DNA of 64,000 nucleotides. Origin: Phoronis australis (Eukaryota > Phoronida > Phoronidae). A model generated the notes under the pieces. That model was given only the letters and a program-made list of their open reading frames with translations, made no database searches and had not been told where the DNA came from. The position numbers and the translations under genes were made by a program. Location of the stretch: positions 147,394-211,393 of the forward strand of contig NMRA01000404.1 of assembly GCA_002633005.1 (NCBI GenBank), written 5' to 3'. Shown here piece after piece: positions 25,301-37,300 of this stretch (position 1 is the first letter of the stretch; the number at the start of each line of letters is the position of its first letter).

Positions 25301-28300
25301 AGAAAATCCTAATTGAAAGCATTATTTAATAAGACACTACACTTTAAAACACCATTACCAAAACTGAACAGGCTTAATACTTGCAACGAAAGAGAATAGT
25401 GAAGTAAAAGGATAGTAACACAGAAATATTGACATGCTTCAAGAATAACAACAATAATAACCCAACACACAGATGATGTCATAAGATACTACAATTGGTC
25501 AGCACGATTGGACTATTCCCTGCAACAAGTGGCTCATGAAGGCCTTGTAAGTGGAGATTAGTCAGAGATTAGCACTGAGTGATCACATACACAATAGATG
25601 ATGAAAATATTCTACTTAAGCAATTGGTAAGAAAGTATATAGGATGAAAGCATCGAAAGAAAAAATATTGAAAATGTTTAAGAGAGTGGAGGTCTCTTAG
25701 TGTTTGCCAATCAGATAGTTTTAGCAAAAAGAATGTGAACACAAAGGCAGGAATTTCCCTGCTGTGATGCAAACAACAACATGACTAAATAGGTAACTTC
25801 ATGTTAATCTATAACCACTCAAGACCACAAATGTTTTGTGACCTTGACACTGGTATACAGCTCTATATGCCAAGATTTCCTTCCATACATCTAGTATACA
25901 GCTCTACATGCCATTATTGCCTTCCATACATCTAGTATACAGCTCTACATGCCATTATTGCCTTCCATACATCTAGTATACAACTGCAAAATCTCAACAT
26001 TGCACTGTTGAGTAATAATACAAGCTCTATAAATCATCGAAAGGAGACATTACCATCTGTGACAGCATATGTGTTGATGATCACTCTGTTGGCCACACGC
26101 GCATTTTCTGTGGCAATAGTTTGAAAAACATCTTTAGCGTCTGTCAGTGCTGACAGGAGACCTCGACTTATATACACGATCAAGAAGTCCTCTGCAAAAA
26201 CGAACACAGATATGTGTTGTTAGGAAACAGTACTAAAAAAGTATAATTCCTATAACGCAATAGTACAAAAGTCCACTCACACGTATTTCAAAGCAATTCA
26301 AACTTATAGTTGTACAGGTATCAGAAGTGCCCAAAATTAGAATTCACCTGTCTGAAGTAATAACGTGAGCCATTTTAAACAAGTTTCAGTTCAAACAATT
26401 TATCCTAGCATGTTTGCTGCCAAAACAATGGGAGGAAACGATTGCAAGGTGACACCTCTAAGTTCAAGCCCTGTCCCAAACCAACAAACAACACATCTGC
26501 GCTACAACTTTCTTGCCCGGACCACTCATATTCCATACCCTGGGACCACATTCTTCACATGGGGCCATGGTCTCAGTGTAGAGTTAGAGCCCTAGGTGTG
26601 GAGTTTAGTCAGTGGGTAAAGAGTATTGGTGGTGCGTATGTGGAGTGTAGGGGGTGGGTATCGAATTTGAACTGAGAGTTAGGTATTTACTGATGTGCGA
26701 CATGGGTCTAGGCGAATGAAGTTAGAATGTAGGCACAAGGCCTCCATCTCATTATTTGTCAAGACAAACATTTTCTACAAGGAGAACCTTATTTATGAAG
26801 GTTCTAGATACCAAGCCTCACAATCACTTCCTTTGACTTACTCATGGTACAATACTGATCATCCAGGCGTGGGATACAATGTTCATCCTCAGCCATCCAA
26901 CACATGATCAGAAACAGGGTTGATAAGTGTACAAATAACACTCCAACAACCAGATGAATGATGTAAGAGTACACAAACATGTAACTAGTCTCATAACTAT
27001 CACTCACCATTCTCCATAGCTAGTTCTTTATCTAGTGATGAGTTGGTCAACATATTGAAAGCTTTTTGGAAGCCCATGGCATGACCGGTAGCGCCCTCAT
27101 CTCTCTCCAGACTCTCAACAAACTTGGACAAGAACATCTTAGTCTCCGTGGTAACAGGAGTCATACGAGAAGACAGACAGTGGTCAGCTTCCTGATACTT
27201 GCTGGCTGGGAGAGGGGCAGTGAGGCAGTCGTCGGGGCGGGAAGGGGACGCCTTGGGGCACTCGTCCACATGTGGGTAGAGGGGTTGGTCCGACAGGCCA
27301 ATCACACCCACCTAAAAAGGGAAATAATAAGGAGTGTGATCAAGTAAAAGTAGAATGTAACGTAAATATATAGACGCTGAGGTTGGCCAGTAATGAAATA
27401 TGTCAAATAAACACAGAAAAATGTGGAACCCCAACTGGGAATCGAACCACAGGTCTCTAGATTGCAGGTCTAGTGCTCTTACCACTGAGCTACTGAGGAC
27501 CCGATATCTGTGCATTTACTGTTTACAGCCAACTGTTAAGTCATACATCCCATGAGCAGCGGTTCGCCTTTTTCACACGGAATTTGGACAATTATATATA
27601 CAATCAGCAATTCACCAGTATGTGTTAACTAGATACAGTAAATATATAGACCATGAGGTTGGTCAGTAACAAAATATATCAAATAAACACAGACCGGCAA
27701 TCTAGTGACCTGTGGCTCGATTCCCAGTTGGGGTTCCTGATTTTTTTGTGTTTATTTGATATAGAGTGTAATGTATTATGTAAGCAGTAGACATAACACT
27801 AAGTAAATTAGACTTCTCTTTTGTTAAATGACAGTGAAATGAAGAAATAGAGGAATGACTTGTGTAAACCAATCAATGTTTATTTCATTAATCTGTTCCC
27901 CAGCCACTAGATACAACATACAACATGACCCAGTTTGTCAGTTTCCATCCTCCCGCGATAGGTTCCTCACAGGCTCATCAAAGCCAATGTGACGTAGTGT
28001 AGGTAGAGCCCCTTACCCTGTCATTCTCATTAAGAGACTCCAACATCTGGTTGGCCACAGCCTTGGCCGTCCTCAGTTGATTACTACTCATAGCTTTACC
28101 GTGGTCAATCAAAATCACGACGTTTTTACGCTGCGGTTGAACAGTAGAAACATAGACCTGCCTGTAAGTGAAAACAAAGTATTGTAAACCACGCAAAACC
28201 ACAATAAGAGCAGCAGTCTACTGCTTGCACAATGCATTAATAGACCAACAGCAAGTTTTCAGAAAAATAGGATAGAATTGGCATCTTGTTGCATAACACC

Positions 28301-31300
28301 ACAGAAGGTTCATAGCTCTGCATGTGCAAAACCAGCTTGGGGTTTTAAAAACCTCAGGCGATGATGCCAAGGGAACTGGGGCAAAATCCACCTTGCTTTT
28401 TATCCTCAAAAGGATTATTACTGGAATTCATTTATTGTAAAATGCATCTCATGGCTGGAAATTCTTTGTCCATTATGAGAGATATGAACACACGTTATCG
28501 TCGCAATAATCTTTAAACCCGACACAGTTTCACCATACTCAGACCCTATTGTTAATATCCAATATGTCTCCTGCCTCTTGCATGACCTTTGACCCTTGAC
28601 CTCACCTGTGACGCCTGTCATGTGCATCAGCACAGTCGCTGAACTCATGCGCTGGGTACTCGGTGTGCACACCCTCTGATGAGATGAAGTATTGCCACTT
28701 GAGAGTTGTGTACATGTGTTTGTTCTGTTGGAATGCTGCAACGAATAGTGATGAGCATTCAGCCAACCACAAGCGCTGACACAGTATCAATGAATAGTGA
28801 TTAGCATTCAGCCAACCACAAGCGCTGACACAGTATCAATGAATAGTGATTAGCCTTCAGCCAACCACAAGAGCTGACACTGTATCAAACCAAAAAGGAA
28901 TAGCTCAAAGAACAGAATGAAGAAGCCAATAAATCCAGTGCAATCTTCGGTAAGGTGCATTCCGGTGCATTCTGGGCAAGGTGTATTCTGGGTAAGGTGC
29001 ATTCTGGTTAAGGTGCATTTTGGGTAAGGTGCATTCTTGGTAAGGTGCATTCTCAGTAAGAGCTAATCAAACTAAAATATTTTTAAGATACACTGGTGAA
29101 ACTACGAACAGTGGATTGAAAACAAATATTCAAACCAATGCCGAAATACTTCTTCAGAATCCAAAACAAACTTAACTACAGCTATAACTATACCTGTAAA
29201 CAAAGCAAATTGCAAAGATTCAAGTCATCAGAGACATTATTTGATAGTTATACCAAGACTAGCAATGACTAACAAGAGTAGGCCACACAAATAGTATTAC
29301 TGAACACTTCTACAATAACCTTCAGTAAAGGAACTGTTTCAGAAACAAGGTTCAAAAACACTCATGACACATCTTTAGGCATCAGTTGTTTGCCTCTCAA
29401 GAAACAAATATATGGACAAGTAATTTCTCAGTTTTGATTCTTAAAAGGACTTATGATGTTTCAATTGTTTTACTTAAGAACAAAGATATCATCAGACTAG
29501 TACTAGATACTATTTCAAGTTCATGACTGATGAGGGCACTAAGGATGGCAAGTACAGGTGTCCAAGGGAGCCCACACTACTTTCCTTAGTGTTTATGGTA
29601 AAATGGAGGTTTTGGTATTTTTCAGAAACACTTTATCATCCTTACAAGATCACCTTTTATTGAGCACAAATCATGACAGTGATACTATGTACCCACAAAT
29701 CATGACAGTGATACCATATACTCACAAATCATGACAGTGATACTATGTACCCACAAATCATGACACTGATACTATATACTCACAAATCATGACAGTGATA
29801 CTATGTACTCACAAATCATGACAGTGATACTATATACTCACAAATCATGACAGTGATACTATGTATTCACAAATCATGACAGTGATACTATGTACTCACA
29901 AATCATGACAGTGATACTAAGTACTCATAAATCGTGACACTGATACTATGTACTCACAAATCCTGACAGTGATACTATGTATTCACAAATCATGACAGTG
30001 ATACTATGTATTCACAAATCATGACAGTGATACTATGTACTCACAAATCATGACAGTGATACTACGTATTCACAAATCATGACAGTGATACTATGTACCC
30101 ACAGATCATGACAGTGATACTATGTACTCACAAATCATGACAGTGATACTATGTACCCACAAATCATGACAGTGATACTATGTACTCACAAATCATGACA
30201 GTGATACTATGTACTCACAAATCATGACAGTGATACTACGTATTCACAAATCATGACAGTGATACTATGTACCCACAGATCATGACAGTGATACTATGTA
30301 CTCACAAATCATGACAGTGATACTATGTACCCACAAATCATGACAGTGATACTATGTACTCACAAATCATGACAGTGACACTATGTACTCACAAATCATG
30401 ACAGTGACACTATGTACTCACAAATCATGACAGTTACAATGTGTACTTACAACCAGTGAGGTTGCGTCCAGGGTTGAAGACAGTTTGTTTGATGAACGGT
30501 GGAACAAGATCACACATGATAGCTCGTGACACGTTGCAGTTGTACAGCTCTTCATAACTGGAAACACAAAAGATACATCGACATCAACATCCAACAGATA
30601 TTGCATAACACAGATATCAGTATGCAACAGACACTGAATGAAGGATATCAGTATCTAACTTAAATCCTATAACAAACCATAAGACAGATATCAGTATCTA
30701 ATCCATATTGCGTAACACGGATATCTGTACCCAATAGATATTGCAACCAGATACTTGTTAGATACTGAAATGTGCAGTTAAATATCAATATCTACCACAC
30801 ATTGCACAATGATGACATCATCATCTTTATTATTGTTGCGCCATGTGTCACAGCCATTTATAGTTTCACACTACTTGCACTTGCTAAGCATGTCACCAAC
30901 TATCCAAGTATATAATATCACCCAGGCAGCAGTGTCCCAGAAAACAACACTCACCTGAGCCTTGTATCATTCAAATGACAACAGCTGAGAGACCGTGTTA
31001 TCGGCTTCTTCACATGAAACTTGTACAAGTTCTCCACCAATCCCTTGTTGGCCCGCAACACTTGCTGGAAACTGTGTATCTTTTTGCCAAGTCTAGAGGC
31101 CAGCTGTAAGTAGCGTAGTAGTAGAGTAGTTAGGATCACACTAACCACAAGCTCTGATAAGTAGCAAAATACATGTGGTTTGGAGAGTATAAATATTCAG
31201 CAGTTTTGCTGCCAGCTTACACACACACACACACATGCACAAACACACTCAGCCATTTCGATAAATACAAATCACTAATCATGGTGATTGAAAATAAAAT

Positions 31301-34300
31301 ATGTTATCATCATGGAGACCGCCTGTCCTATATTTACACATCACCATGCTGTTACTATTTCAATAGGTAGTGGAGTAAGTCAGAGTTCACAGTACACCAT
31401 GGTAATAACTGTCAAACTGAACATTATTTCAGAGTTCACAGTACACCATGGTAATAACTGTCAAACTGAACATTATTTCAGAGTTCACAGTACACCATGG
31501 TAATAACTGTCAAACTGAACATTATTTCTGAGCAGAAAGTTGCAATCTGTCCTTAAAAGAATACAATTTCAAATTCAAGATGCGATTCAAAAATGCAAAT
31601 TTTAAGCAAGTGTTTGCACAGAAGTTAATCACTTGAAGTCAGAAAACAATGCAATTCCACATGTGTAAACCTTTGGTATAAACTTTTGGTGTTAACCTTT
31701 GGTGTAAACGCTGTATGACTGCCTGCTTGTTTTGCCCCAATTTCCAGCCACTGTGATATGACCTGAGCCAATGCAAGACATGTAGCAAGCTATTTCCTCC
31801 AGCACACCATAAACCCATAATTCATTAGGCTGGGATCTCTAAACACTGATGGCTATTAGTGTAGGACCATAAATGCCAAGATAAGCATCCACTGATTTAC
31901 CTAGGATCATTCATTCCATGATCTTTTTAAACAAGGTGGATATCAAACCACAAATTACTGCTGGTTCTCAATTTATAAGGCCCTTTCATATCGGCTTAAC
32001 TCCGGTCTGAGCGTCGACGTAAACAGCACAGTTAACTGAACCGTTCATACTGGCTTCGGTTGTTAATGAACATTGGAGTAAACAGGAGGTGACCCTGTCG
32101 TCATCGGAGTTATCGCAAGGAAGCGCTGCACACTAAGATTTTTTTAAAAAGTCTTAGCGTGCACGCTAACATTTTTTCAATATGACAATTTGGTAACATT
32201 TACATAACTGTGCTAATGACATTAAACTTAGTTTTAAATCAATTGGTTATTATTAGAGCAAAATATAAGCAGCTATTAGTGACGGCACTACTCTGTAACT
32301 ATTGATGATATCAGTGGCACCTGGCGATAACTTTGATTGGACCGAAGTTAACCGTTCATACTGCACCGCAGTGTCGACGCTGTGCTATTGAATCCACCTG
32401 TTAACTGCGACGTTAACTGGAGCTGTTAAAGGCGAAGGCAACCTTTTTCCATGTCATTTTGAGCTAAAATAAGGTTGGTTGGTTATCCTAGACATATTTT
32501 TCACTTAATTACAGCTTTTCGTAATTTTATTAATTATTCGTCCGCTTTTCCGGAAGTGACGTTTTAGGAGGCAAGCGCTTCCCGCTAATTTCTTTTCACA
32601 TAGTCTGACTGTGAGAGCTGCCGAGTCAGTCATTGTTCTACCTCGGTTGTGTTAAGTTCCGTCGTCGCTCGCTTTCATTTACTATTCAGTCAACATGCCA
32701 CACTGTTGCTGCGTACCGGGATGTAGTAATTATCGGCTCACGCGCGCTTTGGGAGTGCCTTTGCATCGCTTTCCGATGGATGACACACTTCGCCGTACTT
32801 GGCTCGTTCGTGTGAAGAACGCAGCGTTACCCGTCCACGCAACGTACAAAGCAGTGGAGAATTACCGTGTGTGTGGCAAGCACTTTCTGCCGTCCGATTA
32901 CGAAAGGGATTTGTACGCTGAACTGATGAAGGTCCCCGCGAAACAACGCTTGAAGAAGGATGCCATTCCGTCTGTGTTGATTCCCGGCAGTGCCCCGTCG
33001 CCACCCCCGAGAAGTGCGTTTTTGAAGCGAGAAGCCTCGCGAGCTGTGGCCAGTACAGTGACTGGAGCCAGTGGAGGCACTTCATCTACTGTCACCCGTG
33101 CCTCCGAACGTACCCCAGAGCGTGCAATTCCTGGAACCAGTAGTGATTCGCCCTGTGCTGTTTTCTCCAGCCCAGAGCCTCTAAGCAGCCCTGCAGCGAT
33201 ATTGAGTAGTGGGAGTGATTACAGGCCCAGTTCGACACCCAGTGAAGAGGACAGTTCGTCGTCCAGTGAACAGATCGGTGAGCCAAACTTTGATAAGTTT
33301 ATTGTGGACTTGTCTAAAGTGTTGGAGCTATTTAGAAGGTGCCAGGTGTGTGGCGAGGGAGTCACACGACACAATGTAAGCAGTTTGGGTGCTCAGGTCA
33401 CCATCCAGTGGGAGTGTGTCACGGGACACTCTGGCAAGTGGGACAGTTGTTCCTCTGTCCGTGGTATGCCGGAGGTCCACTTAACCATGTCCAGTGGTGT
33501 GCTCTTCACTGGAAACACGTTTCAGTCGGTGAAGACAATGATGGACTTTGGAAAAGTCAAGTTTTTTTTCGAAAACAACATTCAACAACATTCAGAATTC
33601 CTATTTAATACCAGTTGTCAATGACGCATACATGTCACAACATCTCGAGTTGGTGGCGGAATTCATGGAGAAGGAGAACTTGTCTGACTCACCAGGGCGG
33701 TCCGCCAAGTATACCACATACACTCTAATGGAGGAAGAGACCAAAAAGATAATTGATGTGGAACTCGGAACAGCACAAGCATTCAATTGAGGTAGGCATA
33801 ACAACGCACACAGTGCATTTGCACCAAGATGTGTCACCACGTCTGTCTTCAGTAGCCGCCTCGTTTCTCTCAACAGCTGCCTGTGCCTGTGTGTACTCTG
33901 CCTCGTTGTACTCGGGCTCAAACATGTACCCACCCACTGAATGTCCGTGAAAAAATTCCTCGTCACCACTGCTGTGAACAAGGTCTCCGTCACTCACACT
34001 ACTGTCACTGTGATACGGGTCACCGACTCCAGCCATTTTCAGCTTACAACACACTAAACAATCCCTAAATCCAACGCAGTTGAGTTCTCTACTAACCTAT
34101 CTTGCCGCAGAATACTCGCCGATGGAAAGTGGTGGCGACAATTGGTGAAAAATAGCACAAAACAAAAGTAGAATAGAACAGATTCGCACAGTAAGCTCAA
34201 CGCAAAACCAAGTGGCGGGAAGCGCTTGCCTCCTAAAACGTCACTTCCGGAAAAGCGGACGAGTAATTAATAAAATTACGAAAAGCTGTAATTAAGTGAA

Positions 34301-37300
34301 AAATATGTCTAGGATAACCAACCAACCTTATTTTAGCTCAAAATGACATGCAAAAAGGTTGCCTTCGCCTTTAACTACGATCCAGGACCGGAGTTAAGCA
34401 TTCATATTGACCGCAACTCCCCAAACCATAGACAGGTCGGCGTTAGTATGAAAGGCCCTATAAACCATGCAGTAACAAAATCTTTAAATACATTAGATAG
34501 ATTGATAAAACTGTTCACTATACTTTTTTTCAGAGTAATAAATTTCAAAATATAAAATTGCGAAAGGCAATATATTTATTGTTAATAGCTCAGCATAACA
34601 AACAAAATTGAAATCCATAAACAAGCCAGAACAACCCAAGACGAAAAGTTTCCAACCTTACTATAGCAAAATGGCCAGCACTGAAAATGAATATCAAGCT
34701 ATTGGGAAATTAAATAAAAAAAATAATCAAACTCTCAAAATACCTACAACAGGCTCAATACCATGTTCACAAACTGGTTAAAACACTAGCGTTTTTGCAA
34801 CTATTTTTGCTAGCAGCAAAAACACAGGTAATGTTAACAGTTACAAGTTCACTTGAGCTGTAACCGTTGAGTGACCTCAAAACTGACCATGTTTTCACTT
34901 AGTACTTCCCAGACCACTTACTTCAATAGACACACATGTGCAATGGTAAGAGGCTTTTGTTAAACAAGTTTTCAATTTATGGCGGAGAGGGAACATGGTG
35001 AGGCAACAAATTTCTGACAAAAATTACTTCTTTTTCAAACAAGCTCATCCATTTGGCTAAAATGTTAGCGTTTTCACCACTGATGCGAATCAAGGAAGTT
35101 TTTCATCCCTACAAAGTCTGGAAATGAGACCACCAAACAGCGCAAGTTCTGCTGATTTTGAAAACCTATGATTCAAATATTTTAATATAATTTACATATT
35201 AACGAACTAAGGTCCTCAATAACTGGATTGACAGCTGTCTCAAGTGAAGAAATATTACAAAGTTAACAATTTGCCAAACACTGACCTAATTCAGACTGAA
35301 ACACACTTGCAAGTGGCAACAACTGGTGGTCACGGTAAAGGTTCATTAATTAAAGACACCCCACAATTTGATGGAAAAAGACCTCACACCTTCAATTTCA
35401 GAGCAGAGGATTTATCCTTTAAAAATATTTCATAATTTTAGATGAACCACAAATTTCCACAAACTTCAAAGACCAAATATTGTCATTTATTGTTGGATTA
35501 CAGACATCATCCTATTTCTGTGTCCAAAATTTAAGAATTATTATCATAAACTCATTACACTGTCTTAGTTCATACAAAGCAAACTAGCACCATTATCTCA
35601 AAGGAGACCTTGTTATGTATTAGACAGTGTCACCCCTGAGGTGGCTTTGATATATATTGACAGTGTAATAACGATATAATGTTGACAATATTGTATTGAG
35701 ATAGCCTAAGGCCATTACGAACTGGGACAGACAGGTCACAGTGGACAGTCTCAACAACATGGTGACTAAGGTGTGTAGAGCTACGAAATGCACACAACTC
35801 AAGTGGCACAAGTCTATACACTTGAAAACATCTCAAGGGTTCACTTGTGGCCAAGTACAATCCAGAGGCCATAATCTTAAAGCCCGGTCCATAAGCATGG
35901 TGCCCTTGAGCGCTCACTTCTTGAAGCCTGTTCTATAAGATGACCGCTTCATTCTTGAACAGCTCTTGATGTGAAGATGCTCGCAAACATTCGCAATCAC
36001 ATTAGATCCTGGTTGATCAACAAATCCACAAAAAGGTCCTTTCGAGGTTATTCAACTCGCTGTATCTCTGTCTTCTGTCACCAAAATGTTTGACTTAGAC
36101 CATTCAGTGTCTTAAACCTTCCAGTCTCAACTTGTTTTGAGGTCAGATTAGAAGTGATGAGAACACAAGCACAAGTCACAGTCATACAACTGGACTACTA
36201 CAGTTAGAAGTGACCAGAACACAAGCACAAGTCACAGTCATGAGTATGTAACATTACTAGACAACTACAGTTAGAAGTGACCACAACACTAAGCACAAGT
36301 CAGTCATAAATCTTTAACAACTGGATTACTGCAATTAGAAGTGATCAGAACACAAGCACAAGTCACAGTCATGAGTATGTAACATTACTAGATTAGAAGT
36401 GACCAGAACACAAACACAAGTCACAGTCTCACCAACTCAGGTCACAGTATCGCAGATAAATGAAATCTAAATTTTCCATTCATTTCATAATACCAAATCA
36501 CCTTTTACATTCTATATCACAACTATCATCAAACAATATTTTGGTGACTTGTCAATCACAACAAAGTTAGAAGCTTTTGAAGCACAAGGAATTTTAGTTA
36601 AGTTCCAAATTGGTGAAACAACTATTTCATGTAGACATACACTTGTTTATAGTTGGAGACTACAATGGCTTTCAACAGATACCTTTACACACTTCAGAGA
36701 GGGATAAAACACAACACAACATAACATTCAAGGAAGTTTGACACAGTCAAAAGACCTCAACCAAACCAAAGATAAAATCTTTGACCAAACCCAGCTACAT
36801 TTATAGGCTTTCTGACCTTTCAGTATATACAAACATCAGCCTAACATCTGCCAATTCAAAACACAAGTCTACAAAATAGTTGCTGAAACAGTGAAGTATC
36901 AGCCCAGAACCTTCCCACCAGACACTGGATCACATGAGTGGCTACATTGCAAGCAGTTATACAGTGGCGAAAAAGACCTCCCGTTCCATGTGCCCATGGG
37001 ACCATTGAACTAGGTTGCTTAGCAACATAAGTACTAGTGACAACACCAGGAGTATAGGGTTAACTCAAATTGTCAGCAAAGTGCCAACAACAGTGGCCGT
37101 TGTAATCGTTCTTATTACAAACTTTTTGCTACGAGCGTTGTAGAATGTTTGTAAAGTGTGCGCATAAATTGTGTGAACAAAAGAACTCACCTCATCTACT
37201 TGTTTTTGTTCGTTCAACTCTTTTCTTGTATAAGGCATTGAGTCAAATATCTCCTGAAATAAAAGGTAAAGTACGTGTACAGAATACAGTATTAGAAAAC

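Larger units (their letters stand above)
32430..34370 (+). mobile_element. Kolobok-like DNA transposon with THAP-domain transposase, 1.94 kb
   Basis: Terminal inverted repeats of about 160 bp (32430-32588 and 34213-34370) begin AGGCGAAGGCAACCTTTTT and differ by only two or three bases. TTAA flanks both ends (32426-32429 and 34371-34374), the target duplication of Kolobok elements. Inside are a plus-strand THAP transposase frame with a frameshift and a convergent minus-strand cysteine-rich frame. The high identity of the repeats implies recent movement, but the transposase is too short to be autonomous. It lies in CACHD1 intron 2 inside another MITE. Confidence 0.88.
31979..34459. mobile_element. 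Outer MITE (AAGGCCCTTTCATA termini) split by the Kolobok-like element
   Basis: Left end TATAAGGCCCTTTCATA (about 31975) matches, inverted, the right end TATGAAAGGCCCTATA (34447-34462). After both ends comes GTTAACT/CGGAGTTAA-type sequence. Removing the inner 32430-34370 insertion leaves a ~0.54-kb non-coding element. The same termini recur at 43822-44630. Confidence 0.55.

Noticed and set aside
27421-27501. Possible tRNA gene (Ala or Cys)
   Set aside because: A and B boxes are present but the T stem is mispaired, position 33 is C and a repeat-family tail follows, so it is a tRNA-derived SINE.
29664-30450. CRISPR-like regular array
   Set aside because: Direct repeats without unique spacers in a eukaryotic intron; it is a minisatellite.
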